Part shown: in pieces, positions 1 through 7,416 of the stretch
Layout of the letters: each line of letters starts with the position of its first letter
How positions within the stretch are numbered: the stretch's first letter is position 1
From: Clostridium_AQ sp900552125
GTDB lineage: Bacteria; Bacillota_I; Bacilli_A; Erysipelotrichales; Erysipelotrichaceae
NCBI GenBank assembly: GCA_037892765.1
Contig: JBBKBW010000049.1
Direction: 5' to 3' (one strand)
DNA: 19,556 nucleotides
The notes under the pieces: generated by a model
Told to the model about the DNA's origin: nothing
The model's input: only the letters and a program-made list of their open reading frames with translations
Databases searched by the model: none
Position numbers and translations under genes: made by a program

Positions 1-1178
1 TACATTTTAATATTAAGAAATTTCGTTATTTCTTAGTACGTCATGATTTTACAGCAGGAGATATTCTATTAGAACAATTAATTAAAGAATTTGCAAAGCA
101 CTTAGAATCCAATGAAATCCTTTGTTATGACAAGCATGATAATTTTCTATTCCTGATTCATGAAAATGAAGAAGATAAAATTGAGCAGTTTATTAGAAAA
201 ATGGATAATGTTGGGTATTTACTGGAAGATTCCAGATTTTATAATCGAGTATTTTTTTCTATTGGGATATGTGAGATAAAAAGATTCCTAGATGCAGATT
301 TTGAAGCGATTTGTTTATATGCAGATTTAGCAAGAAAAGAATCAATTGAACTAGCTAAGAAAAGTACAACTTATGAATACTTCACTCCAAAACATCTTCA
401 GCATTTTTTAGAAAGAGCAATCTTGGAAGTAAAGACAGTAGATGCCTGTCGAAAAGAAAATTATTCTATTTATATACAGCCTAAAATTGATGTGAAGACA
501 ATGAAAATCTGTGGTGGAGAAGCATTGTTAAGGTGGTTTGATGAGGATGGGACAATGATTCCTTTATCGTCGTTTTTACCGGTTTTAAATGAAAATAGCT
601 ATATTCGCTATGTGGATCAGATGGTATTTGAATTAGTTTGTCGTATGATTCAGGAAAGTCTGAAACAGGGAATTCCAATGGTGCCCATTAGCTTTAATTT
701 ATCAAAGGCTAGCTTTGAAGATGATTGTTTCATGGAAGAATATATGGAAATATTTCATCAGTTTGATGTTCCAAAAGAGTACATTGAATTTGAATTATTA
801 GAAACAATATCAATGGATCAGACTTCACGTTTACATAAAGTTGTTGATGTGATACATAAAGAAGGATTTCGATGTGCTTTAGATGACTTTGGTATCGGAT
901 ATTCATCTATGGGAACACTAGCTCAAGTACCATTAGATACGATTAAGCTGGATCGTTCATTATTTATGATACATCATAAAAACGTAGATAATTTTGTCAT
1001 TGTGGATGGAATGATCAATATTCTAAAACATTTCCCCGTTACGATTGTGGCAGAAGGTGTAGAATCAGCAGAAGTTGTGGAGCATTTACGAAAGAAAGAA
1101 TGTGATATGATTCAAGGTTATTATTTTTATCGTCCTATGCCTATGAGGGAATTTCAGAATTTATTAAAAAATCAATAG
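1..1178 (+). CDS. Degenerate GGDEF / EAL-domain cyclic-di-GMP phosphodiesterase (5' partial)
   Basis: The reading frame is open from base 3 with no start codon in sight, so the gene begins upstream of the window; the ATG at 201 is internal. The first about 65 codons look like the end of a GGDEF domain, but the diagnostic loop is replaced by a KHDN-type sequence (around 130-150), so cyclase activity is unlikely. The rest is an EAL domain, which hydrolyses c-di-GMP to pGpG. The EAL glutamate is at about 519 (GGEALLRW), followed by an NLS motif, ELLE, DDFGIGYSS, IKLD and AEGVE with QGYYF. These are the usual metal- and substrate-binding positions, so the phosphodiesterase is probably active. The N-terminal sensor is outside the window. 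The gene ends just before a strong hairpin. Confidence 0.9.
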   Translation, partial: HFNIKKFRYFLVRHDFTAGDILLEQLIKEFAKHLESNEILCYDKHDNFLFLIHENEEDKIEQFIRKMDNVGYLLEDSRFYNRVFFSIGICEIKRFLDADFEAICLYADLARKESIELAKKSTTYEYFTPKHLQHFLERAILEVKTVDACRKENYSIYIQPKIDVKTMKICGGEALLRWFDEDGTMIPLSSFLPVLNENSYIRYVDQMVFELVCRMIQESLKQGIPMVPISFNLSKASFEDDCFMEEYMEIFHQFDVPKEYIEFELLETISMDQTSRLHKVVDVIHKEGFRCALDDFGIGYSSMGTLAQVPLDTIKLDRSLFMIHHKNVDNFVIVDGMINILKHFPVTIVAEGVESAEVVEHLRKKECDMIQGYYFYRPMPMREFQNLLKNQ

Positions 1179-1179
1179 A

Positions 1180-1223
1180 AAAAGGAAGGTTTAAGTTCTA
1201 TACAGCACTTAAATCTTCCTTTT
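1180..1223. terminator. Bidirectional intrinsic terminator
   Basis: A 17-bp stem (1180-1196 with 1207-1223, one G-T pair, 10-nt loop) has A and T runs at its base, so it can end transcription from both sides. It separates the EAL gene from the convergent fluoride-channel gene, whose stop codon follows immediately. Confidence 0.85.
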
Positions 1224-1224
1224 C

Positions 1225-1596
1225 TTATAATTTGATTTGCTGAATGAAGCATTTTCCTAAAAAGACACCTAACAGACACAACAATAAAGATAATATCATA
1301 TAGCTGATAGCAATCATAGGTTTATGTTGTTCCAGTAAGGTTACACTTTCTAAGGAAAAGGTAGAAAATGTAGTGAAACCTCCACATACACCTGTTTTTA
1401 AGAATAAGACAGTATCTGGACTTAAGATATTCTGTTTCATATTGAGAGATACAACCATACCAATTAGAATAGCTCCTAATATATTAATGAATAGAGTCAT
1501 AAAGGGGAAATCACTCTTTAATGGTATTGTGGATAATAGATAGCGCAAAATTGCCCCAATACCTCCACCTAAACCAACAAGTAAACATTCTTTCAT
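1225..1596 (-). CDS. crcB: Fluoride channel CrcB/FluC
   Basis: A small four-helix membrane protein of the CrcB/Fluc family, which exports fluoride passively as a dual-topology dimer. From the chosen start it is 123 aa, normal for the family. An N-terminal GLGGGIGAILRY helix, a second helix with the conserved Asn (FINILGA, about residue 38) and the GGFTTFSTF motif with its fluoride-lining phenylalanines (about 72-80) are all visible. The frame stays open to an ATG at 1623 (132 aa) with another ATG at 1602. I prefer 1596 because family members begin right before this glycine-rich segment and a GGTGAT lies 4 nt upstream; the start is uncertain. No fluoride riboswitch is evident upstream. Only one crcB copy is visible, consistent with a homodimer. 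Confidence 0.92.
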   Translation of the reverse strand: MKECLLVGLGGGIGAILRYLLSTIPLKSDFPFMTLFINILGAILIGMVVSLNMKQNILSPDTVLFLKTGVCGGFTTFSTFSLESVTLLEQHKPMIAISYMILSLLLCLLGVFLGKCFIQQIKL

Positions 1597-1649
1597 TTTC
1601 ATCACCAAAAGATATTTTATCATTGTTCAGGAATAGAAGCTATTTTTTC

Positions 1650-1678
1650 TTGTACTTATCTGATAGAATCGTTATAAT
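1650..1678 (+). promoter_or_regulatory. Sigma-A promoter for the HAD gene
   Basis: TTGTAC (1650-1655), a 17-bp spacer and a perfect TATAAT (1673-1678), about 25 bp before the ATG at 1703. An AAAGGAG ribosome binding site lies at 1688-1694. Confidence 0.75.
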
Positions 1679-1702
1679 GATGAAGATAAAGGAGTTACAC
1701 AT

Positions 1703-2401
1703 ATGAAATATTCGATGTTATTATTTGATGCAGATGGAACTTTGTTAGATTTTGATGCGACAGAGAAGAAGGCATTGCGAAATACATTTGCGATATATGG
1801 TTATCCATTTACACCTGAAATGGAACTGCGTTATCAGGAAATCAACCATGAACTATGGGCCGCATATGAAGATGGTAAAATCTCTCGAGAAACGGTGATT
1901 TATACACGTTTTAAAAATCTATTTGATGAATTTGGAATAGATGATGATGGAATCGGCTTTGAAGATGTTTATCAGAAACAGCTAGGAAGAGGACATGATC
2001 TGATTCCTCATGCTATGGAGATAATCCAATCACTTCATGGAAAAGTTAACATGTGTATTGTGACAAATGGAGTTACAGAAACACAGTATTCACGATTAAG
2101 AGATTCAGGGTTAGATAAGTATTTCGATAAAATTTTTGTTTCTGGTGAAATAGGATATCAGAAACCAGATCCTGCTTATTTCAGCTATTGTTTTGAACAT
2201 ATGCCTGAGGTCGATAAAAATGATGTTTTATTGATTGGAGATTCTTTATCAAGCGATATGCTAGGAGGATATAATTTTCATATTGATACCTGCTGGTATA
2301 ATCCAAAAGAAAAAAAGAATGAAAAAAATCTTCCAATTACGTATGAAATTAAAGATTTAAGAGATTTATATCAGATTCTTGGAATAGAAGTTAAGGGTTA
2401 G
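1703..2401 (+). CDS. YjjG/YfnB-type HAD phosphatase (noncanonical pyrimidine nucleotidase)
   Basis: A haloacid-dehalogenase superfamily phosphatase of 232 aa. Motif I is FDADGTLLDF with the nucleophile Asp9 and acid/base Asp11, motif II is Thr121-Asn122, motif III is Lys154 in GYQKPDP, and motif IV is GDSLSSD with Asp180 and Asp185. The alpha-helical cap between residues 15 and 100 makes it a C1-cap enzyme. The DADGTLLDFDATE opening resembles the YjjG/YfnB group, which dephosphorylates noncanonical pyrimidine mononucleotides and so keeps them out of DNA; the exact substrate is inferred. It has its own promoter and a strong SD 8 nt before the ATG. A small ORF follows after 14 nt and is probably co-transcribed. 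Confidence 0.9.
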   Translation: MKYSMLLFDADGTLLDFDATEKKALRNTFAIYGYPFTPEMELRYQEINHELWAAYEDGKISRETVIYTRFKNLFDEFGIDDDGIGFEDVYQKQLGRGHDLIPHAMEIIQSLHGKVNMCIVTNGVTETQYSRLRDSGLDKYFDKIFVSGEIGYQKPDPAYFSYCFEHMPEVDKNDVLLIGDSLSSDMLGGYNFHIDTCWYNPKEKKNEKNLPITYEIKDLRDLYQILGIEVKG

Positions 2402-2415
2402 AAAGAGGTGATTTG

Positions 2416-2559
2416 ATGGCAGAAAAGAAAACCAAATCAGCATTATTGCTGGAACGTGCACGTAAAGCAAAACAAAAAGAACCTGGTCAAGCTTTAAAGA
2501 AGAAACTAGGAAAAGGAAAGAATAATGCTAAGTTTGATAAAGTAAATTTTAATGGATAA
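2416..2559 (+). CDS. Small Lys-rich protein (47 aa), unknown function
   Basis: A 47-codon ORF beginning MAEKKTKSALLLERARKAKQ, with no family I recognise. It is highly basic, with about 14 lysines and arginines over a predicted helical N-terminal half and a glycine/asparagine-rich tail, so it is probably a soluble, possibly nucleic-acid-associated peptide. Support for translation: an AGAGGTGAT ribosome binding site just upstream, a start only 14 nt after the HAD stop, and a stop directly in front of a strong terminator. It therefore occupies exactly the last slot of the HAD transcript. It could still be a chance ORF. Confidence 0.6.
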   Translation: MAEKKTKSALLLERARKAKQKEPGQALKKKLGKGKNNAKFDKVNFNG

Positions 2560-2560
2560 A

Positions 2561-2601
2561 AAAACAGGCAGTGCTATTTTAAAATTGTAGCTGCCTGTTT
2601 T
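2561..2601. terminator. Bidirectional terminator overlapping the 3' end of the lipid kinase gene
   Basis: A perfect 11-bp stem (2561-2571 with 2591-2601) with an A-run on its left side and a T-run on its right. It ends the HAD/small-ORF transcript and the convergent kinase transcript. The right arm lies inside the kinase coding sequence, whose stop codon is in the loop. Confidence 0.8.
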
Positions 2602-3461
2602 CTATTATCAATCTGTGCAAGATGTGTACTGCCACCCTCTTCGCCATCTAAAGTCCATGGAATTGCATCTTCTGATTCAACACGAACATGATTTGCCTTA
2701 AAGGAATACATCCAGGTTTCATTTACTTCATGTTTTAATAATGCGGTAATAATGGTTTGTACATCTAAAGGATTCATTGGAACTTTAATAAATAAAATTT
2801 CAAAGAAGCCATCATCAAGCTGTGCATTATCGGAATCAAAGGCAGGAAAACCTGCGACATATTTGGAATTTGTTATACAGCCAAAGATAAATGTATCTTC
2901 AATTACTTTTTTATCATCAATGATGGCTCTGACTTTATATTGGGGAATGTTTGTGAGCTGTTTAACTCCTTCTAGGAAATAGGCGATTCTTCCAAAGATG
3001 TTTTTTGAGCTTTGTGGTGTGGTATAAGATATTTCTGTAAAAAGTCCAAATGCCGCAACATAAGTGAAATAGCGTTGATTGAAAGCACCGATATCAAAGG
3101 AAAAAGGACGTTCTTTTTCAACTATATCCATCATTTTTTCTGCACTTTTAGGTAATTGTAAAGTTGCCGCAAAATCATTTACGGTTCCACTTGGTAAATA
3201 TGCTAATAATGGACGATCTTGTATTTCCATGATACCGTTGATAACCTCATTCCAGGTACCATCTCCACCAATACAGACCAATAGATCACAGGTGTGTTCA
3301 CTTTGGATAGCTAATTCTTTCGCATGGCCTGCATACTGAGTTGTCTGCACAATAACCTGATCCTGCATAGCACAGAACCGATCACAGATGGTAAATAGTG
3401 AAGTTTTAGCGGTCTGCTTACCTGCTCTTGGATTCATTATTATTTTGACAATTCTGTTCAT
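2574..3461 (-). CDS. Diacylglycerol kinase family lipid kinase (DgkB/YegS/BmrU type)
   Basis: A 295-aa soluble lipid kinase with the DAGK catalytic fold. The nucleotide-binding loop IGGDGTWNE (about 64-72), the PSGTVNDFA segment (90-98), an NPRAGK start (10-15), a DGFFEI strand near 207 and the catalytic LDGEEG near 270 are all present. Family members phosphorylate diacylglycerol, recycling it from lipoteichoic-acid turnover into phosphatidic acid, or related lipids; which applies here is inference. The frame extends to a TTG at 3485, but the ATG at 3461 has GGAAGG 8 nt upstream, so I place the start there. A TATAAT-like -10 lies at 3522-3527 on this strand. Confidence 0.9.
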   Translation of the reverse strand: MNRIVKIIMNPRAGKQTAKTSLFTICDRFCAMQDQVIVQTTQYAGHAKELAIQSEHTCDLLVCIGGDGTWNEVINGIMEIQDRPLLAYLPSGTVNDFAATLQLPKSAEKMMDIVEKERPFSFDIGAFNQRYFTYVAAFGLFTEISYTTPQSSKNIFGRIAYFLEGVKQLTNIPQYKVRAIIDDKKVIEDTFIFGCITNSKYVAGFPAFDSDNAQLDDGFFEILFIKVPMNPLDVQTIITALLKHEVNETWMYSFKANHVRVESEDAIPWTLDGEEGGSTHLAQIDNRKQAATILK

Positions 3462-3521
3462 ATTATCAACCTTCCGCTTAATCAAAAATACTTTTATTGT
3501 GATTTTACTTTTTTCATTTCT

Positions 3522-3527
3522 ATTATA
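3522..3527 (-). promoter_or_regulatory. Possible -10 element for the lipid kinase gene
   Basis: TATAAT on the minus strand, 60 bp upstream of the chosen ATG. No good -35 is seen at the expected spacing. Confidence 0.35.
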
Positions 3528-3585
3528 ACATAATTCTATTCTTACCTTTATTAAATAATAGTTTGTATACTTGTTGAATGAAATA

Positions 3586-3608
3586 ATAAAAAAGCGATTT
3601 ACATCGCT
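3586..3608 (-). terminator. Intrinsic terminator of the 35-aa small ORF
   Basis: On the minus strand AGCGAT-GTAA-ATCGCT (3608-3593) forms a 6-bp stem with a tetraloop followed by a T-rich run. It lies 13 nt after the stop of the small ORF at 3621-3728. Confidence 0.6.
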
Positions 3609-3620
3609 ATAATTGTTATA

Positions 3621-3728
3621 TTATGCAAAACGTTTCGTATGTATATCACGACGTTTAATTTCATGAGCATCTCTTTTTATGATGTTAAGATAACTGAAGG
3701 GATCACGAATAATTGTTACAGCCGGCAT
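3621..3728 (-). CDS. Small basic protein (35 aa), unknown function
   Basis: A short ORF in the 434-bp gap between the lipid kinase start and the exporter gene. The peptide begins MPAVTIIRDPFSYLNIIKRD and ends in a cluster of Arg, Lys and His. It is soluble and basic, and I recognise no family. The case for a real gene is the complete set of signals: a TATAAT box (3758-3753) placed 25 bp before the ATG, a GAGGT site 6 nt upstream, and a hairpin-plus-T-run terminator right after the stop. It could also be a small regulatory RNA with an incidental ORF. The remainder of this gap (3759-3840) shows nothing I can assign. Confidence 0.55.
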   Translation of the reverse strand: MPAVTIIRDPFSYLNIIKRDAHEIKRRDIHTKRFA

Positions 3729-3752
3729 GGAATTACCTCACTTTCTGTAACT

Positions 3753-3758
3753 ATTATA
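3753..3758 (-). promoter_or_regulatory. -10 element for the 35-aa ORF
   Basis: Perfect TATAAT on the minus strand, predicting a transcript start about 18 nt before the ATG at 3728. The -35 region is poor. Confidence 0.45.
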
Positions 3759-3841
3759 CGCCTAAAGTTAGAGTAAGAAAACTTATATGACTGAAAGATC
3801 TAGACTGGTGATTTTTTTCTATAACTTCATTGGAAAAACTA

Positions 3842-3870
3842 TTTTCATTTTACATTGAATCAGCTATACT
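3842..3870 (+). promoter_or_regulatory. Possible promoter of the exporter/U32/HD operon
   Basis: TTTTCA (3842-3847), a 17-bp spacer and TATACT (3865-3870), 26 bp before the ATG at 3896. A GAGGGG ribosome binding site lies at 3885-3890. Confidence 0.5.
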
Positions 3871-3895
3871 TGTATAGGAAAGTCGAGGGGTTGCC

Positions 3896-4663
3896 ATGGA
3901 TACTGATCAGCTATTAGAGGTTGCCTGTTATGCAGGTAAATTATTAATTGAAAGTGGTGCAGAGGTGTATCGTGTAGAGGAAACAATGGTTCGTTTGAGT
4001 ACTAGTTTTCCTGAAGTAGAAGATGCTCAAAGCTTTGTGACCACAACAGGTATTATGTTTTCTATAACTGTGGATAAAAAAACACATACAAAAATATTAC
4101 GAGTTCACACAAGAGGTGTGGATCTAAACTGTATAGATAAAATTAATCATTTATCAAGAGAAGCATCCAGTAAGCAATTTACTATTGATGAATTATATAA
4201 TCGTTTACGTGAAATTGATCAGGAAAAAAGATATTCGATTGGTATGATTATCTTATTTGGAGCCTTAAGTGCTGGAGGATTTGCAATTTTCTTTAATGGT
4301 ACCCTGATGGAGGCATGTTTTAGTTTCTTGATTGGTATTTTTATTAAGGTTGTGAGTATCTTATTGGAAAAGCGCGGTGTTCATGGTTTTTTTACAAATG
4401 CTATCGCGGCTTCTGTCAGCGCAATATTGGCATTAGCTTTTCATTCATTGTGTAAAACTGCAGATGTGGATATTATGATTATTTCCAGTATCATGCTGTT
4501 AGTACCAGGGCTTGCGATAACAAATGCAATTCGTGATACAGTTGCAGGTGATTACTTATCTGGTGTAGCTCGAGCTGCAGAGGCTTTTTTAGTTGCGATT
4601 GCGATAGCTGCAGGTATTGGTTTTGTATTATCTTTATCTATTGGAATAAGCGGAGGGATGTAA
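3896..4663 (+). CDS. Threonine/serine exporter, N-terminal-domain subunit (ThrE_N, YjjP-like)
   Basis: A 255-aa membrane protein of the ThrE/YjjP (DUF1212) family. Residues 1-112 form the soluble head, with the family opening YAGKLLIESGAEVYRVEETM (12-31). Residues 113-250 hold about five membrane helices, including the LVPGLAITNAIRD segment (202-214) followed by a GDYLSGVARAAEA stretch. In the fused ThrE of Corynebacterium this half joins the half encoded by the next gene and exports threonine and serine. In split systems (YjjP-YjjB) the pair has been linked to export of small acids such as succinate, so the substrate here is open. The start codon is supported by the GAGGGG site 5 nt upstream. 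It is the first gene of a four-gene operon. Confidence 0.9.
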   Translation: MDTDQLLEVACYAGKLLIESGAEVYRVEETMVRLSTSFPEVEDAQSFVTTTGIMFSITVDKKTHTKILRVHTRGVDLNCIDKINHLSREASSKQFTIDELYNRLREIDQEKRYSIGMIILFGALSAGGFAIFFNGTLMEACFSFLIGIFIKVVSILLEKRGVHGFFTNAIAASVSAILALAFHSLCKTADVDIMIISSIMLLVPGLAITNAIRDTVAGDYLSGVARAAEAFLVAIAIAAGIGFVLSLSIGISGGM

Positions 4664-4664
4664 T

Positions 4665-5120
4665 ATGTATATCATAAAAATGTTAATCGCATCATTCTTT
4701 GCATCTCTAGGCTTTGGGGTATTGTTTAATATTCGTGGAAAAAAACTGATATTGGCAGGGATTGCCGGATCCATTGGTGGAGTCGTATATCATGTGGCAC
4801 TTTTATATGGCTTTAGCGAATTAAGCGCAATGTTTCTAGGTTCTATGGCATTATCCCTATATTCAGAAATATTAGCGCGTGTATGCAAAACTCCAGTCAC
4901 GACCTTTATTATTTGTGCATTGATACCTCTAGTACCAGGAGGAGGAATGTATCGTATGATGCTTCAGGCTATTGAAGGCAATGTCATGCAGGCACTAACA
5001 ATTGGCTTAGATACACTTACGATTGCCGGTGTATTGGCATTAGGAATTTTAGTAGTATCTACCATTATGAAAGCTATTTTTAAACCAGAAAGAAAGAGAG
5101 TGAAGCGCCATGAAGCTTGA
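4665..5120 (+). CDS. Threonine/serine exporter, C-terminal-domain subunit (ThrE_C, YjjB-like)
   Basis: A 151-aa four- or five-helix membrane protein of the YjjB/DUF3815 family, the partner of the preceding gene. Helices lie at about 3-20, 27-48, 54-67, 77-95 and 115-138. The family features are the VPGGGMYRMMLQAIEG segment (about 89-104) and the preceding TPVTTFIICALIPL helix. It starts 1 nt after the stop of the first subunit, typical of translational coupling for a 1:1 complex. Its last 11 nt overlap the start of the U32 gene. The two chains together equal one ThrE exporter; a single-gene fusion is the other known form. Confidence 0.9.
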   Translation: MYIIKMLIASFFASLGFGVLFNIRGKKLILAGIAGSIGGVVYHVALLYGFSELSAMFLGSMALSLYSEILARVCKTPVTTFIICALIPLVPGGGMYRMMLQAIEGNVMQALTIGLDTLTIAGVLALGILVVSTIMKAIFKPERKRVKRHEA

Positions 5121-7416
5121 AAATAAAAAAGTTGAATTATTAGCACCAGCCGGATCTATGGATGCTTTAATTGCGGCTGTACAAAATGGCTGTGATGCGG
5201 TTTATTTAGGCGGCAATATGTTCGGCGCAAGAGCTTTTGCGAATAATTTTAATTCAGAAGAGATGATACGTGCAATTAATTACTGCCATGTTTATGGAGT
5301 ACGTGTATTTGTGACGGTCAATACATTAATGAAGGAAGAGGAAATAGATGATTGTGTAGCTTATGTTCAGTTCTTATATGAACATGATGCGGATGCGGTA
5401 ATTGTACAGGATTTAGGTTTATTTTCTATCTTAAGTCAAAAGTTTCCAGATATGGAATTACATGCTTCTACACAAATGCATATTCATAATCCACAGGGTA
5501 TTGAATTTATGAAGAGTCTTGGCGCAAGTCGTGTAGTGGTGCCAAGAGAAACTCCAATTGAAGAAATCCGTGAATATTCGAAGTTAGGTATTGATTTAGA
5601 AGTGTTTGTACAAGGTGCTATCTGTGTTTCTTATAGTGGTCAATGTCTAATGAGTTCTCTCACACTACATCGAAGTGGAAATCGTGGAGAATGTGCACAA
5701 AACTGTCGTATGAAATATCAATTAGAAAAAGAAAAGAATGGCAGCGTGGAAGTGCTAAAGGGAGATGGGGATTATTTATTAAGTCCTAAGGATATGAATA
5801 CATTGTCTCATGTTCCTGAACTTATTGAGGCAGGAATTTACTCCTTTAAGATTGAAGGCAGAATGAAGCGTCCAGAATATGTTGCGTTAATGGTATCTTT
5901 ATATCGAAAAGCAATTAATGCATATTATGAAGGAAAGCAATTTGTCTATGATGATACGATCGAACAGGAAATGAAGAAAGTATTTAATCGCGGATTTACT
6001 GCCGGTCATTTATTTCATAGCTATGGACCAAATCTGATGAATCCTATTCGTCCTAATCATATTGGAATTGAAATTGGAAAAGTAATTGGAGTCACCAAAC
6101 AAAAGATTAAAATAAAATTGACACAGCCGCTTCATCAGGGAGATGGTATTCGTATTCTTCAAAATCAGGAAGATATCGGATTTACAGTTAATTTTTTATA
6201 TAAAGATGGGTTATTAGTAAATCATGCCAATGCGAATGATGTGATTGAATTAGATAAAACAGCCAATGTATATAAAGGTAATACGGTATTAAAGACAAGT
6301 GATGTTTCACAGTTGTCTTCTTTACAGAATACATATCAGAAAGAGATGCGTAAAGTTGATGTTTTTGGTCGCTTTGAAATGCAGATCAACAACAACGCAA
6401 TTTTGGAAGTCATGGATGAGGATGGAAGAAGTGTTTGTGTAAAGAGTGAGGCTATTTGTGAGAAGGCTAGAACAGCACCACTAGCAATTGAACGTATTGA
6501 TACACAGCTTCATAAAACTAAGGATACGCCATTTAATTTTATTCATATTGAATATCAGGTGGAAGAAGGGGGAATTCTACCAATTCGAGAAATAAATCAA
6601 ATGCGTAGAGATGCCTTAGATAAGCTGCAGAAAGAGAGAATGTGTAGAAATGGAAAACGTAAAGTACAGGAAGCTGCACCTTTATCCATATTAATCACCA
6701 AAGAAATGCCTTCTTTATGTGTAATTGTTCATACAAAGGATCAGCTTGATGCATGTTTAGAAGAAGGAATATCTCATATCTTTGTGGAAAACGAGCAGTT
6801 ATATGAAGAGGTTAAAGACAACGAATTTGTATATCCTCGTACCCCTAGAGTTATGAAAGATAAATATAAAGAAACATTTTCTTTAATTCAGGAAACAGGG
6901 GGATTATCTATAAAAACTTCCATGTTATGTGATACTTCTTTAAACATGACAAATTCTTATACGGCAGCCTTTTTATTTCATCATAATGCCTGTGGTGTAG
7001 CATTCTCACTAGAAAGTAGTTTAGATGAGTGTAAAGAAATAATGAATGCTTTCTATAAACGTTATCAGACACAAGTACCTTTCTACTATACAATCTATAG
7101 CAGAGATGAATTGATGTTAACGGAGTACTGTCCAATCAATGCGGTAGAATTAGGAAGTACGAAAAGAAACTGCGGTTTGTGCAGAGGAAATACCAAATAT
7201 GCACTTGTGGATATGAAGAAACATCGCTATCCATTACTTACAGATGAGAAATGTCGTGTACGTATCCTGCATTATGATGTTCGCAATGAAATTGATAATA
7301 TATCTATGCTTCAAGAAAACGGAATCCATCACTTCTTATGTACTTTCACAATAGAAGATAAGGTACAATGTCTTGAAGTGCTGAGAAAATGTAAAAAAAG
7401 GTTAGCTTATGATTAA
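5110..7416 (+). CDS. Large U32-family protein (RlhA/collagenase-like) with C-terminal extension
   Basis: A 768-aa protein of the U32 family. The N-terminal barrel begins VELLAPAGSMDALIAAVQNG, and the U32 signature is clear at about residues 165-200 with Cys172, Cys179, Cys195 and Cys199. Although named peptidases, characterised members (RlhA, TrhP, UbiU/UbiV) are iron-sulfur proteins that hydroxylate rRNA, tRNA or ubiquinone precursors; in Firmicutes related proteins act in 5-hydroxyuridine formation in tRNA. Length above 700 aa with a DUF3656-like middle and a C-terminal part containing CPINAVELG, CGLCRG and DEKC cysteines resembles the RlhA (YdcP) branch, so 23S rRNA hydroxylation is the best guess. 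It overlaps the previous gene by 11 nt and the next by 8 nt. Confidence 0.88.
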   Translation: MKLENKKVELLAPAGSMDALIAAVQNGCDAVYLGGNMFGARAFANNFNSEEMIRAINYCHVYGVRVFVTVNTLMKEEEIDDCVAYVQFLYEHDADAVIVQDLGLFSILSQKFPDMELHASTQMHIHNPQGIEFMKSLGASRVVVPRETPIEEIREYSKLGIDLEVFVQGAICVSYSGQCLMSSLTLHRSGNRGECAQNCRMKYQLEKEKNGSVEVLKGDGDYLLSPKDMNTLSHVPELIEAGIYSFKIEGRMKRPEYVALMVSLYRKAINAYYEGKQFVYDDTIEQEMKKVFNRGFTAGHLFHSYGPNLMNPIRPNHIGIEIGKVIGVTKQKIKIKLTQPLHQGDGIRILQNQEDIGFTVNFLYKDGLLVNHANANDVIELDKTANVYKGNTVLKTSDVSQLSSLQNTYQKEMRKVDVFGRFEMQINNNAILEVMDEDGRSVCVKSEAICEKARTAPLAIERIDTQLHKTKDTPFNFIHIEYQVEEGGILPIREINQMRRDALDKLQKERMCRNGKRKVQEAAPLSILITKEMPSLCVIVHTKDQLDACLEEGISHIFVENEQLYEEVKDNEFVYPRTPRVMKDKYKETFSLIQETGGLSIKTSMLCDTSLNMTNSYTAAFLFHHNACGVAFSLESSLDECKEIMNAFYKRYQTQVPFYYTIYSRDELMLTEYCPINAVELGSTKRNCGLCRGNTKYALVDMKKHRYPLLTDEKCRVRILHYDVRNEIDNISMLQENGIHHFLCTFTIEDKVQCLEVLRKCKKRLAYD

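Noticed and set aside
1597..1702. Fluoride riboswitch upstream of crcB
   Set aside because: None of the conserved fluoride aptamer blocks could be found on the minus strand of this short interval.
3462..3485. TTG start for the lipid kinase 8 codons upstream
   Set aside because: The ATG at 3461 has a GGAAGG site at good spacing; the TTG has none.
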